This document shows, piece after piece, positions 1 to 6,396 of a stretch of 14,219 nt of DNA. Source of the stretch: Clostridiales bacterium (GTDB taxonomy: Bacteria > Bacillota > Clostridia > Christensenellales > UMGS416); the NCBI GenBank assembly GCA_012515725.1, contig JAAYXU010000193.1:1-14219 (forward strand). Reading direction: 5' to 3'. Each line of letters starts with the position of its first letter. Position 1 is the stretch's first letter. Under the pieces are notes generated by a model. It made no database searches. It was not told the DNA's origin and was given only the letters and a program-made list of their open reading frames with translations. The translations under genes were made by a program, and so were the position numbers.

Positions 1-1637
1 ACGGGCGTTACGCCAAAGGGGCGGCCGTATCTCCGGTTGCAGCGGAGCTTCATCTCGTTGTCGTCGATGATTCCAAGCAGATTATCGCGGTATTCCGTCG
101 CAAGATACGAAAGCGCGTCGCACAGCAGCTCCACATTCACCGAATTGGGCGACAGCGCATCCATCTGGTTTCGCGCCCTCTCATAAAACAGCAGCTTCCC
201 GCGAAAATGGCGCTCGCCCCACTCGATGATCTCTTCCTGCCGCTTTGGGCGGTCGAGCCGCGTCCAAAGCCACTCGATCTCATCATCTTTAGCCGAGATG
301 ATCGCGCGGCTTTTCTCCTCCGCCTCCGCAAGCCTCCGGATACAATTCTGATTCATGTTTGAAAGTTTCTTATCCAGCTGCTCAGTTTCCTCATAAAGGC
401 TCTGTATTCTCTCGTCTTTTTCGGCGCACTTCATCTCCATATCGCTCATTTTTGCGGCATGCCGCTCCTCGACAGCCTGCAGCTTCTTCTCAAAGGCGCG
501 CAGCAGCTCTTCTCTGGAATGGCTCAGCCCGAGCGCCTTTTCCCGGTCGATCTGCTTTGCTTCGGGTAAAAATACCACGCTTCCAAATTGCATTGGCTTG
601 TTTTTCGGGTAATTTTGGATGTAATCGTCGAGCCGTCTGCGCACACGTTCCGGGTTTAGCTCTATGCGTCCCCAAGCATTACTACTCGATTCGCCTCCGA
701 ATGCGAGGGGCTCGAGTACGAGTATATCGCCCGCGTCGATGGCTTGTCCGGTGATTTTTCGGAAATCCCCTATCCGGGCAGCAGGCAGTGTGAAGAACTG
801 GGCATATCCCATCCTGTACCGGGCCAGCTGCGTTATATCAAATGGCTGTTCTCGCCCTTTCTGTGTCCAGGGGAGATTCTCGTCGAGCATCGGTATGCGT
901 CTTAGCTGCGTGAGTAGTCCGGGTTCTGGCAAAGAGGGCAGCCCGGCGGATGAAACGTCTTTGGGTCCGCACTCGGCGATGACGACGGCAGGCATCATTC
1001 GCGAGCGGTCCCTGAGCCAATTCCTCAGCATCCTGATTGCCGAAACGGTGTCAAGGGTATGCGGCGTATCGAGAAGGGGCCATCCCTGCCACAGTCCGAC
1101 AATAGGGCTGCGCGCCAGATTCTTGATAAACGCGAGGCGAAAAACCTCACACGGCTCTCCTGTCCCAACCGGCTCGGAAACTATGGTGCGGAACCCGCAC
1201 TCCACGCGGTCTCCAAAAATCCTGTATGCTATATTGGTCTCGAATATGCGGCCCGGCACGGGCGGCCTGCCCTCATCAGGCACGCCAGGTCTCGTGCCCA
1301 GGTCGGGCTCTGTCAGCTGCAGCGTCCATATTCTTTCATTGGGCAGCCAGATTACCTCGACCTTGTAACCTACGCTGATATGAAATGAGCCGAACGAATT
1401 AAGATCGACGCGTTCGTATTGCGAAGCGTCGGGCCAATCGATTTCCGGCGGGATATCGAAGGCCCTGAACCGCTGGCGCAGCCACTGCATCGTTTCCAGA
1501 ACGGCGATAGTAAGAACCGTATCCCCGGGCGTCTTGCCCCGCCCCGCCTCGGCGTAGAGCTGATAGGCCGGATAGCTGACGTTGGGCAGCAGTAATAGAG
1601 GTTGGTATTCAGGCTGATAATTATAGCTTGGCTCCAT
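1..1637 (-). CDS. Unrecognised coiled-coil protein, 3' end cut off by the window edge
   Basis: The minus strand is open from an ATG at 1637 to the left edge, giving about 545 residues with no stop seen, so the C-terminus is missing. I chose ATG 1637 because GAGGAG sits 6 nt before it; an in-frame ATG at 1643 abuts that GAGGAG, and a stop at 1689-1691 closes the frame upstream. Residues about 1-190 form a globular part with hydrophobic stretches and motifs such as LQLTEPDLG and VECGFRTIVSEP. Residues about 370-490 are highly charged and heptad-like, a long coiled coil. Residues about 490-545 (GKLLFYERARNQM, then ALSYLATEYRD) start another folded domain. From memory this last part resembles the opening of a C-terminal domain in other bacterial coiled-coil proteins that continues with RelE/HigB-like strands; that is inference. 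No signal peptide or membrane segment is evident. I cannot assign a function. Confidence 0.75.
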   Translation of the reverse strand, partial: MEPSYNYQPEYQPLLLLPNVSYPAYQLYAEAGRGKTPGDTVLTIAVLETMQWLRQRFRAFDIPPEIDWPDASQYERVDLNSFGSFHISVGYKVEVIWLPNERIWTLQLTEPDLGTRPGVPDEGRPPVPGRIFETNIAYRIFGDRVECGFRTIVSEPVGTGEPCEVFRLAFIKNLARSPIVGLWQGWPLLDTPHTLDTVSAIRMLRNWLRDRSRMMPAVVIAECGPKDVSSAGLPSLPEPGLLTQLRRIPMLDENLPWTQKGREQPFDITQLARYRMGYAQFFTLPAARIGDFRKITGQAIDAGDILVLEPLAFGGESSSNAWGRIELNPERVRRRLDDYIQNYPKNKPMQFGSVVFLPEAKQIDREKALGLSHSREELLRAFEKKLQAVEERHAAKMSDMEMKCAEKDERIQSLYEETEQLDKKLSNMNQNCIRRLAEAEEKSRAIISAKDDEIEWLWTRLDRPKRQEEIIEWGERHFRGKLLFYERARNQMDALSPNSVNVELLCDALSYLATEYRDNLLGIIDDNEMKLRCNRRYGRPFGVTP

Positions 1638-1722
1638 ATTCATCTCCTCGGCACCGGCAGGCGGTGGTACGCGAACAGCTCGGAAATATTACTGTGTATG
1701 AACAAGATCCCGTTATTACTCG

Positions 1723-1731
1723 ATTATAGCA
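1723..1731 (-). promoter_or_regulatory. Extended -10 promoter element for the left-edge gene
   Basis: The minus strand reads TGCTATAAT here, a perfect -10 hexamer with the TG extension. The predicted start of transcription is near 1716, giving a leader of about 80 nt. No good -35 exists at 16-18 bp upstream, which is usual for extended -10 promoters. Confidence 0.5.
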
Positions 1732-1738
1732 AAAGCCA

Positions 1739-1756
1739 TGTACCAAAAACGGTACA
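1739..1756. promoter_or_regulatory. Operator-like inverted repeat TGTACC-N6-GGTACA
   Basis: A perfect dyad with 6-bp arms and a 6-nt centre covers the -35 position of the extended -10 promoter at 1723-1731. A regulator bound here would block that promoter. The binding protein is unknown, and a short dyad can arise by chance. Confidence 0.35.
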
Positions 1757-1795
1757 AAGAACCATCTGTTGTCTGGTTTTCTAATTTTTAATCAT

Positions 1796-1804
1796 ATTAT
1801 AGCA
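1796..1804 (-). promoter_or_regulatory. Second TGCTATAAT extended -10 element
   Basis: The same nine bases, TGCTATAAT on the minus strand, recur 73 bp upstream of the first copy. It could be a tandem promoter for the left-edge gene or a repeated remnant. No clear -35 is seen. Confidence 0.35.
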
Positions 1805-2073
1805 TGATTATCCATCAGCACTCAACCCATTTCTTGCTAAATGGGATCCACATCCGGTTATGTACAAATCAAAGTAATATCAGTAACAGAATTTCGGAAA
1901 CAGACTGTACTTATAAAATTGGTTTTCTTAACGGGGAGAAATTTATTATTTTTAGCACATCAGGTTCCGAAGATAGAAAGATAAAAGGGAAAAGTAGCCA
2001 AGTGCTTCATTTTAACCAGTAAACTGCAAAAGAGCTGATAGAAATTTTAAAAAAAGAATTTAAGATAGTATAA
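1804..2073 (+). pseudogene. Decayed small ORF of unknown family with an in-frame stop
   Basis: In one plus-strand frame, ATG 1804 reads to TAA at 2020-2022 and then continues without shift to TAA at 2071-2073. The parts on both sides of the internal stop look protein-like: a strand-type segment (YKIGFLNGEKFIIFS) with a charged stretch before the stop, and an amphipathic helix (TAKELIEILKKEFKIV) after it. No ribosome binding site precedes ATG 1804, and the true start could be further in. Base composition is AT-rich, unlike the genes around it, which suggests an acquired and decaying gene. It may also be chance open sequence in AT-rich DNA. Confidence 0.25.
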
Positions 2074-2158
2074 ATACACCAACACATTTGTGTGTTATAC
2101 AGTATACATGAATTCGCGTAACGGTCGGCGCAGAGCGGTAGCCCCGACACCACAAACA

Positions 2159-2189
2159 CCGAAAGAGCCGCTTTGCGCGGCTCTTTCGG
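2159..2189 (-). terminator. Hairpin after the BMP lipoprotein gene
   Basis: A perfect 13-bp stem (CCGAAAGAGCCGC with its complement) and a 5-nt loop lie 22 bp beyond the BMP stop codon. The U-tract on the minus strand is weak (GGTGTTTGTGG), so termination may be inefficient or the hairpin may mainly protect the 3' end. Confidence 0.6.
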
Positions 2190-2211
2190 CTCATATCTGT
2201 ATGTTAGAGGA

Positions 2212-3294
2212 TCATTCGGAGGGGCTGATAACGCCCTTCACGAACCACTCCATTGAGAGCATCTCCGCGTCAGTTAGGGAAGCGCCTTCGGCTACCTTGA
2301 CCTCTCCGCTCTGGTCATAGATGGGTCCCGCGAATACTATAAGCGAGCCATCGATGATCTTTGCTTTGGCGTCATCCACGAGCGCCTTGGTTTCGTCGGT
2401 CACCGAGGGGCCGAACTCGTCGAGTCTGACGATGTCGTCCTCCATGCCGCCCCAGTAGGATTCGGCTTTCCAGGTTCCGTCCATCGCGGCCTTAATGGCC
2501 TTCGCGTAGTAGGGGCCCCAGTTCCACAGCGGGGCGGTGATGTAGCCGTTGGGGGCGCTGTCGCCCATCGGTGAGTCGTAGCCCACCGCAAACGCGCCGT
2601 GCGCCTCGGCGGCGGCTACCGGCTCAGCGGTATCAATATGCTGGGCGATGACGTCGCAGCCCGCGGCCAGCAGGCTCTCGGCGGCGATCTTCTCACCGGT
2701 GGGATCGTACCAGGAGTTGGTCCAGACCACCTGCACCGTTATGTCGGGATTGACCGACTGCGCGCCCAGCGTGAAGGCGTTGATGCCGCGGATGACTTCG
2801 GGAATAGCCATGGCGGCCACGTAGCCGATCTTGCCGTTCTGCGTTGCTCTCCCGGCCGCTATTCCCGACAGATACCGGGCTTGGTACATGCGACCGAAGT
2901 AGTTGCCCAAATTCTCGGACATCTCATAGCCCGAGCAGTGCTCGAAAGTAACGTCCGGGTACTTCCCTGCGACTTCCTTTATGTAGGGCATATGACCGAA
3001 GCTGGTAGCAAATACCATGTCGCAGCCCTGCTTGACGAGGTTCTCGATCTGTGTAACGCACTCACTGGTCTCGGGAACGTTCTCGACGTAGACCGTCGTG
3101 ACACCCAGCTCGTTTTCGGCATAGAGGCGGCCCTGGTCGTGCGCGTAGGTGTACCCGCCGTCACCGATCGGTCCCACGTAGACGAACCCGACCTTGAAGT
3201 CCTTGGGATCGTTGCTTTCCTGGCAGCCCGTCATGATTCCTGATCCGATTAGCAGCATCGCGATGACAAGCACCAGTATACCCTTTCTTTTCAT
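2212..3294 (-). CDS. BMP/PnrA-family substrate-binding lipoprotein (purine nucleoside uptake)
   Basis: A 360-residue extracytoplasmic binding protein of the Bmp family (Pfam Bmp, PnrA-like), whose studied members bind purine nucleosides for ABC import. The N-terminus is a lipoprotein signal: KRK, a hydrophobic stretch and MTGC with the lipidated Cys at 24. The mature part starts with KVGFVYVGPIGDGGYTYAHD, typical of the family, followed by GKIGYVAAM in the middle and SPMGDSAPNGYITAPLWNWG near residues 240-260. The length is normal. AGGAGG lies about 9 nt before the ATG. It follows xpt by 27 nt and is surely cotranscribed, which supports a purine-salvage role. No ATPase or permease gene is adjacent, so it must use partners encoded elsewhere. 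The substrate (guanosine, inosine or xanthosine) is not readable from sequence. Confidence 0.9.
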   Translation of the reverse strand: MKRKGILVLVIAMLLIGSGIMTGCQESNDPKDFKVGFVYVGPIGDGGYTYAHDQGRLYAENELGVTTVYVENVPETSECVTQIENLVKQGCDMVFATSFGHMPYIKEVAGKYPDVTFEHCSGYEMSENLGNYFGRMYQARYLSGIAAGRATQNGKIGYVAAMAIPEVIRGINAFTLGAQSVNPDITVQVVWTNSWYDPTGEKIAAESLLAAGCDVIAQHIDTAEPVAAAEAHGAFAVGYDSPMGDSAPNGYITAPLWNWGPYYAKAIKAAMDGTWKAESYWGGMEDDIVRLDEFGPSVTDETKALVDDAKAKIIDGSLIVFAGPIYDQSGEVKVAEGASLTDAEMLSMEWFVKGVISPSE

Positions 3295-3321
3295 ACGTTT
3301 TGTTCCTCCTCTTATTATCGG

Positions 3322-3915
3322 TTAATCTATGGTAGAATTGTCCCGAAAGACAATATCCCCCTGATCCGTGATCCGGCTGACCACAGCCAGCGACTCAACG
3401 CGTACGCCCTGGTTCCGCAGTTTCCTTCCGCCAGGCTGGAATCCCTTTTCGATCACGATGCCCACGCCGCCGACATTGGCGCCACTCTGACGGACGATGT
3501 CCACAAGACCCTGCGCCGCCTCGCCCATCGCGAGGAAATCGTCGATGATGAGGACGCTGTCGTCCTTGGATATGTACTTGCGGGCGACCGACACCGTGAA
3601 CTCGTCGCCCCGCGTAAATGAGCGGACAGATGCCGTGTAGACCGCGTCGTCGCCCAGACTGCGGCTGCGTCCCTTCTTGGCGAAAACCAGCGGAACGCCG
3701 ATCTTGAGCGCGACCAGAACCGCAAAGGCGATGCCCGAGGCCTCGATCGTAAGCACACGCGTCACCCGGATATCGGAGAATCTGCGGGCAAACTCGCCCG
3801 CGATCCGATCGGCAAGCAGCGGATCGATCTGGTGGTTCAGAAAGGAGTCAACGCGTATCACACCGCCCGGGGCCGTCGTTCCCTGCTCGCGTATACGGCG
3901 CTGTAATTCCAACAT
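3322..3915 (-). CDS. xpt: Xanthine phosphoribosyltransferase
   Basis: Converts xanthine and PRPP to XMP in purine salvage; cytoplasmic. The 197 residues match Bacillus Xpt nearly end to end: VDSFLNHQIDPLLADRI at about 22-38, the segment TIEASGIAFAV at about 56-66, the PRPP-binding loop VLIIDDFLAMGEAA at 121-134 and GIVIEKGFQPG at about 152-162. I chose ATG 3915 because GGGAGG lies 9 nt upstream and the N-terminus then aligns with known Xpt; an in-frame TTG at 3921 is only 3 nt from that site. It is the first gene of a two-gene operon with the BMP lipoprotein. It has its own promoter at 3945-3973. In Firmicutes xpt is often controlled by a guanine riboswitch and PurR; here I see PurBox-like sites but no purine riboswitch core. 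Confidence 0.95.
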   Translation of the reverse strand: MLELQRRIREQGTTAPGGVIRVDSFLNHQIDPLLADRIAGEFARRFSDIRVTRVLTIEASGIAFAVLVALKIGVPLVFAKKGRSRSLGDDAVYTASVRSFTRGDEFTVSVARKYISKDDSVLIIDDFLAMGEAAQGLVDIVRQSGANVGGVGIVIEKGFQPGGRKLRNQGVRVESLAVVSRITDQGDIVFRDNSTID

Positions 3916-3944
3916 CAGCAAGTTCCTCCCACATGAACACCCCT

Positions 3945-3973
3945 ATTCTACCCAATATACTGCCAAAAAGCAA
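3945..3973 (-). promoter_or_regulatory. Sigma-A-type promoter of xpt
   Basis: On the minus strand TTGCTT (3968-3973) and TAGAAT (3945-3950) are separated by exactly 17 bp. Transcription would start near 3938, leaving a leader of about 23 nt that holds the GGGAGG ribosome binding site. This promoter lies downstream of the terminator at 4043-4071, so that terminator cannot attenuate transcripts started here. Confidence 0.6.
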
Positions 3974-3976
3974 TAT

Positions 3977-4020
3977 AAATCTGAACATTCTCCGAAGAAC
4001 ACCAAATAATATTTGGTTTT
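3977..4020. promoter_or_regulatory. Possible PurR binding site (two PurBox-like sequences)
   Basis: The plus strand at 3977-3989 reads AAATCTGAACATT, 12 of 13 positions of the Bacillus PurBox AWWWCCGAACWWT. The segment 4008-4020, AATATTTGGTTTT, matches the inverted box at 11 of 13. They face each other across 18 bp, close to the 16-17 bp known for PurR sites. The first box ends just upstream of the xpt -35. Four to six box positions are A/T only, so chance matches in this AT-rich DNA are likely, especially for the second box. A perfect dyad ACCAAAT-AAT-ATTTGGT overlaps at 4001-4017. Confidence 0.35.
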
Positions 4021-4042
4021 CTGTCGTCCTGCTCAATCGCAG

Positions 4043-4071
4043 AAAAAGCGCCGGAACATTTGTTCCAGCGC
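4043..4071 (-). terminator. Strong intrinsic terminator upstream of xpt
   Basis: On the minus strand GCGCTGGAACA and TGTTCCGGCGC pair over 11 bp with one G-U, a two-base loop and TTTTT directly after. It points toward xpt, but the nearest minus-strand gene upstream is xylB, ending at 6383 beyond two divergent genes. It must therefore end a transcript made in this intergenic region or antisense read-through from xylB. Confidence 0.75.
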
Positions 4072-4076
4072 CTATC

Positions 4077-4186
4077 AAAAAAGAACCAAAGAACCGGAAC
4101 CCTCCTCCGAGCCGGTGGCCTGTGGACTCCGGCTCTTTGATGAGCGTTCGCCGCAGTGGTTCTTCTGCTCCTAATATGGAGCGCAT
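4077..4186 (-). ncRNA. Candidate structured RNA or attenuator upstream of xpt, family unknown
   Basis: On the minus strand a series of helices can form. GCTCC-ATATTA-GGAGC comes first. An outer 7-bp helix AGAACCA (4157-4163) with TGGTTCT (4082-4088) is followed at once by a run of T. Inside it GAGCCGG pairs with CCGGCTC (4109-4135), with a small inner helix. Three GGTTC copies lie near the 3' side and could compete for the AGAACC strand, so alternative folds are possible. The segment is followed 6 nt later by the terminator at 4043-4071. A weak -10 (TAAACT, 4193-4198) without a good -35 lies just upstream. I could not match it to a known riboswitch, T-box or 6S consensus. It could be a small RNA, an attenuator or paired terminators. 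Confidence 0.35.
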
Positions 4187-4270
4187 GCGGCAAGTTTATT
4201 CCGCCCGCCGTTCGTTAACTTTTTCCTTACGGGCAGTTCGGTGAAAACCAAGCTTCTTTTGAATTTTTAT

Positions 4271-4299
4271 TTGTATTTTGAGAACACCTGTGCTAAAAT
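4271..4299 (+). promoter_or_regulatory. Promoter of the radical SAM / DUF4130 unit
   Basis: TTGTAT (4271-4276), 17 bp, TAAAAT (4294-4299), with a TG extension before the -10. Transcription would begin about 4306, right at AGGAGGG (4306-4312), so the leader would be only about 14 nt with the ribosome binding site at the very 5' end. Confidence 0.5.
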
Positions 4300-4319
4300 A
4301 TAAACAGGAGGGCTGTGCT

Positions 4320-5606
4320 ATGACTGTCATGGAAAAGCTCTGCATACTGGGCGACGCCGCCAAATACGACGCCTCGTGCTCATCCTCGGGAGTGGAGCGT
4401 CCCGGATCGGGCAGAAATGTGGGCAGCGCGGCGGCGGCGGGTATCTGCCACAGCTGGAGCGCTGACGGGCGGTGCATATCGCTTCTCAAAGTACTCCTCT
4501 CCAACGAGTGCTCATACCAGTGCGCCTACTGCGTAAATGCCGCCGACAGGGACGTCCCTCGCGCCTCCTTTGAGCCCGATGAGCTGGCCGAGCTGACGCT
4601 CGCATTCTACCGGCGCAACTATATCGAAGGGCTTTTTCTAAGCTCCGCGGTGCGGGGCACGCCCGACCGGACGATGGAGCGCATGATCGACGTGCTGGCG
4701 CGGCTGCGCCGGTCGGATTTCGGCGGCTATATCCACATGAAGGCTATTCCCGGCGCGTCCCCCGAGCTCCTCAGCCGGGCCGGAAGGCTGGCAGATAGGA
4801 TGAGCGTTAATATCGAGCTGCCTTCGCGCCATAGCCTCGGGCTTCTCGCACCCCAGAAAAGCGCTGACGCGATCCTCTCCCCGATGGGCCAGCTGGCCGC
4901 TTCCATTCGCGAGAACGCCGAGGAGAGGCGGCAGTATCCACACGCGCCGACATTCGCCGCCGCCGGACAGAGCACCCAGCTCATCGTGGGCGCGAGCCCC
5001 GAGGATGACCGGCAGATTCTCAGCCTGTCGCAGGAGCTGTACCGCAGGTACGCGCTCAGGCGGGTCTACTACTCCGCCTATATCCCGGTCTCCAGCCACC
5101 CGGCGCTGGCGCGTATCACGCGGCCGCCTCTCCTGCGCGAGCACCGGCTCTACCAGGCCGACTGGCTGCTTCGCTTCTACGGCTTTGAAGCGGGTGAGCT
5201 CCTGGACACGTCTGCGCCAATGCTGGACGAGCAGCTCGACCCCAAGTGCGGCTGGGCGCTGCGCCACCCCGAGTTTTTTCCGGTGGAAATAAACCGCGCA
5301 CCGCTCTATACGCTGCTGCGGGTTCCGGGAATCGGCGGAGTATCGGCCCGGCGCATCATCGCCGCCCGCAGATACGGCAGCCTGACATTCGAGGATCTCA
5401 AAAAACTGGGCGTCGTGCTGCGGCGAGCCGCCTTCTTCGTGACCTGCGGGGGCAGGACAATGCCCGAACTGCGTATGAACGCGCGAACGATGCGGCAGGC
5501 GCTCCTGCGCGACGCGCGTCCCGACCTGGGCCCGCTGTGCCGGCAGCTTTCGCTGTTCGATCCGGTCGACACGCGCCCGAGCGCGGGTCTTATTGAGGAG
5601 GGCTAG
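4320..5606 (+). CDS. Radical SAM protein, predicted DNA modification/repair (TIGR03916-like)
   Basis: A 428-residue radical SAM protein matching the family named putative DNA modification/repair radical SAM protein, which is regularly paired with a DUF4130 protein and linked in some genomes to uracil-DNA glycosylase. The cluster-binding cysteines are in NECSYQCAYC (C64, C68, C71; CX3CX2C). GTP/SAM-barrel residues follow to about 300. A helix-hairpin-helix DNA-binding region lies near 331-378 (LRVPGIGGVSARRI). Near the C-terminus QLSLF (409-413) fits the consensus sliding-clamp binding motif. I chose ATG 4320 because AGGAGGG lies 7 nt upstream; a TTG at 4278 would fall within the promoter. Its stop is 4 nt before the likely start of the DUF4130 gene. 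The reaction is unknown; a DNA role rests on context, HhH and the clamp motif. Confidence 0.88.
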   Translation: MTVMEKLCILGDAAKYDASCSSSGVERPGSGRNVGSAAAAGICHSWSADGRCISLLKVLLSNECSYQCAYCVNAADRDVPRASFEPDELAELTLAFYRRNYIEGLFLSSAVRGTPDRTMERMIDVLARLRRSDFGGYIHMKAIPGASPELLSRAGRLADRMSVNIELPSRHSLGLLAPQKSADAILSPMGQLAASIRENAEERRQYPHAPTFAAAGQSTQLIVGASPEDDRQILSLSQELYRRYALRRVYYSAYIPVSSHPALARITRPPLLREHRLYQADWLLRFYGFEAGELLDTSAPMLDEQLDPKCGWALRHPEFFPVEINRAPLYTLLRVPGIGGVSARRIIAARRYGSLTFEDLKKLGVVLRRAAFFVTCGGRTMPELRMNARTMRQALLRDARPDLGPLCRQLSLFDPVDTRPSAGLIEEG

Positions 5607-5610
5607 CGGC

Positions 5611-6396
5611 TTGGGCGTCGTCTATATCACCGACGGATCGCTGGACGGACTATTGACCGCGGTATTCACGGCCTACTATACCCGCGACGCGGTCGAAGGG
5701 ATCGAGCAGGGACCGCCCGCGCAGAGCGACTTTACGGTACGCTACCGGGATATCGAGTCCTGCGAAGACCAGGCCATCCGGGTAATGACCGCGATCGAGA
5801 CAAAAATCGGAGACCTGGCGATGCACAGCGTAACGCGGGCATGGCTCTCGGAGCTTCCGGGCTCCGGTATACGTATACTGGAATTCCTGCGGCTCGGTTT
5901 CACATGCGGCCCCTCGGTCATGGACCGTCTGACCCATCCGCAGGTAGCCGAGGTGCTGCAGGCCGCCCGGAAGGTGTCCCGCGAACAGCACCGTATGCTG
6001 GGACTTCTCCGTTTCCGTCAGCTTCGCTCGGGGCAGTATCTGGCGCTCATGGCCCCCGACCATCATCAGCTGCCGCTGATCGCGCCGCACTTCGCCGGGA
6101 GGCTGGGCGCGAGCCCGTGGATCATACACGACGAGCGGCGCAGGCAGTCGGCCCTGGGCGAGGGCGGCAAGTGGTGTATAGTCCCGGGAAAGCTGCCGGG
6201 CGAGCCGCGCTGGGACGACGAGGAAATGGTCTTTCAAGATCTCTGGCGACAGTACCACCGTATCATCGCGATCGGCAGCCGCGTCAATCCGCTGCTGCAG
6301 CGGGCCATGATGCCCCGCCGCTACTGGAAATACCTGATCGAGCAGCCCGACGCGCTGTACCGGACGCCGGGCGCTCTTAAATCTATTCCTCCCTGA
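5611..6396 (+). CDS. DUF4130 domain protein, predicted DNA metabolism (TIGR03915-like)
   Basis: A 261-residue protein of the family named probable DNA metabolism protein, the constant partner of the radical SAM protein just upstream. Recognisable parts are the start VVYITDGSLDGLL, HRMLGLLRF and ALMAPDHHQLPLIAPHF in the middle (about 130-165), WIIHDERR, and NPLLQRAMMPRRYWKYL near 228-244. In many genomes this domain is fused to a uracil-DNA glycosylase-like domain; that fusion is absent here. I chose TTG 5611 because GGAGGG, inside the last codons of the upstream gene, lies 8 nt before it and the family start follows at once; the two genes are translationally coupled. Its 3' end overlaps the convergent xylB by 14 bp. 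The molecular activity is unknown. Confidence 0.85.
   Translation: MGVVYITDGSLDGLLTAVFTAYYTRDAVEGIEQGPPAQSDFTVRYRDIESCEDQAIRVMTAIETKIGDLAMHSVTRAWLSELPGSGIRILEFLRLGFTCGPSVMDRLTHPQVAEVLQAARKVSREQHRMLGLLRFRQLRSGQYLALMAPDHHQLPLIAPHFAGRLGASPWIIHDERRRQSALGEGGKWCIVPGKLPGEPRWDDEEMVFQDLWRQYHRIIAIGSRVNPLLQRAMMPRRYWKYLIEQPDALYRTPGALKSIPP

Larger units (their letters stand above)
1638..2158. other. AT-rich intergenic region
   Basis: About 520 bp between the left-edge gene and the hairpin that follows the BMP gene. From about 1680 to 2110 it is clearly AT-rich while flanking genes are GC-rich. Besides the promoter elements, dyad and decayed ORF listed separately, it holds several short perfect inverted repeats: AACACA-TTTG-TGTGTT at 2081-2096, GTAT-AA-ATAC at 2068-2077 and TATAC-A-GTATA at 2096-2106. 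No intact gene is supported. Confidence 0.6.

Noticed and set aside
359..1388. Plus-strand frames of 109-234 codons
   Set aside because: They lie antisense to the long minus-strand frame, have Ser/Arg-rich composition without family features, and lack ribosome binding sites.
2599..3243. Plus-strand frame of 214 codons
   Set aside because: It is the mirror of the BMP lipoprotein gene, whose family sequence and signal peptide are clear.
3848..4186. Minus-strand frame of 112 codons that could be a leader peptide with a Phe-rich stretch
   Set aside because: No ribosome binding site, it crosses both terminator hairpins and overlaps the xpt start in another frame. The Phe codons are a by-product of the T-rich terminator.
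3916..4319. Guanine riboswitch or cobalamin riboswitch before xpt
   Set aside because: The conserved purine-aptamer core is not found on the minus strand, and the partial likeness of CCACTG and GAGCCGGAG to cobalamin core elements does not extend to the rest of that motif.
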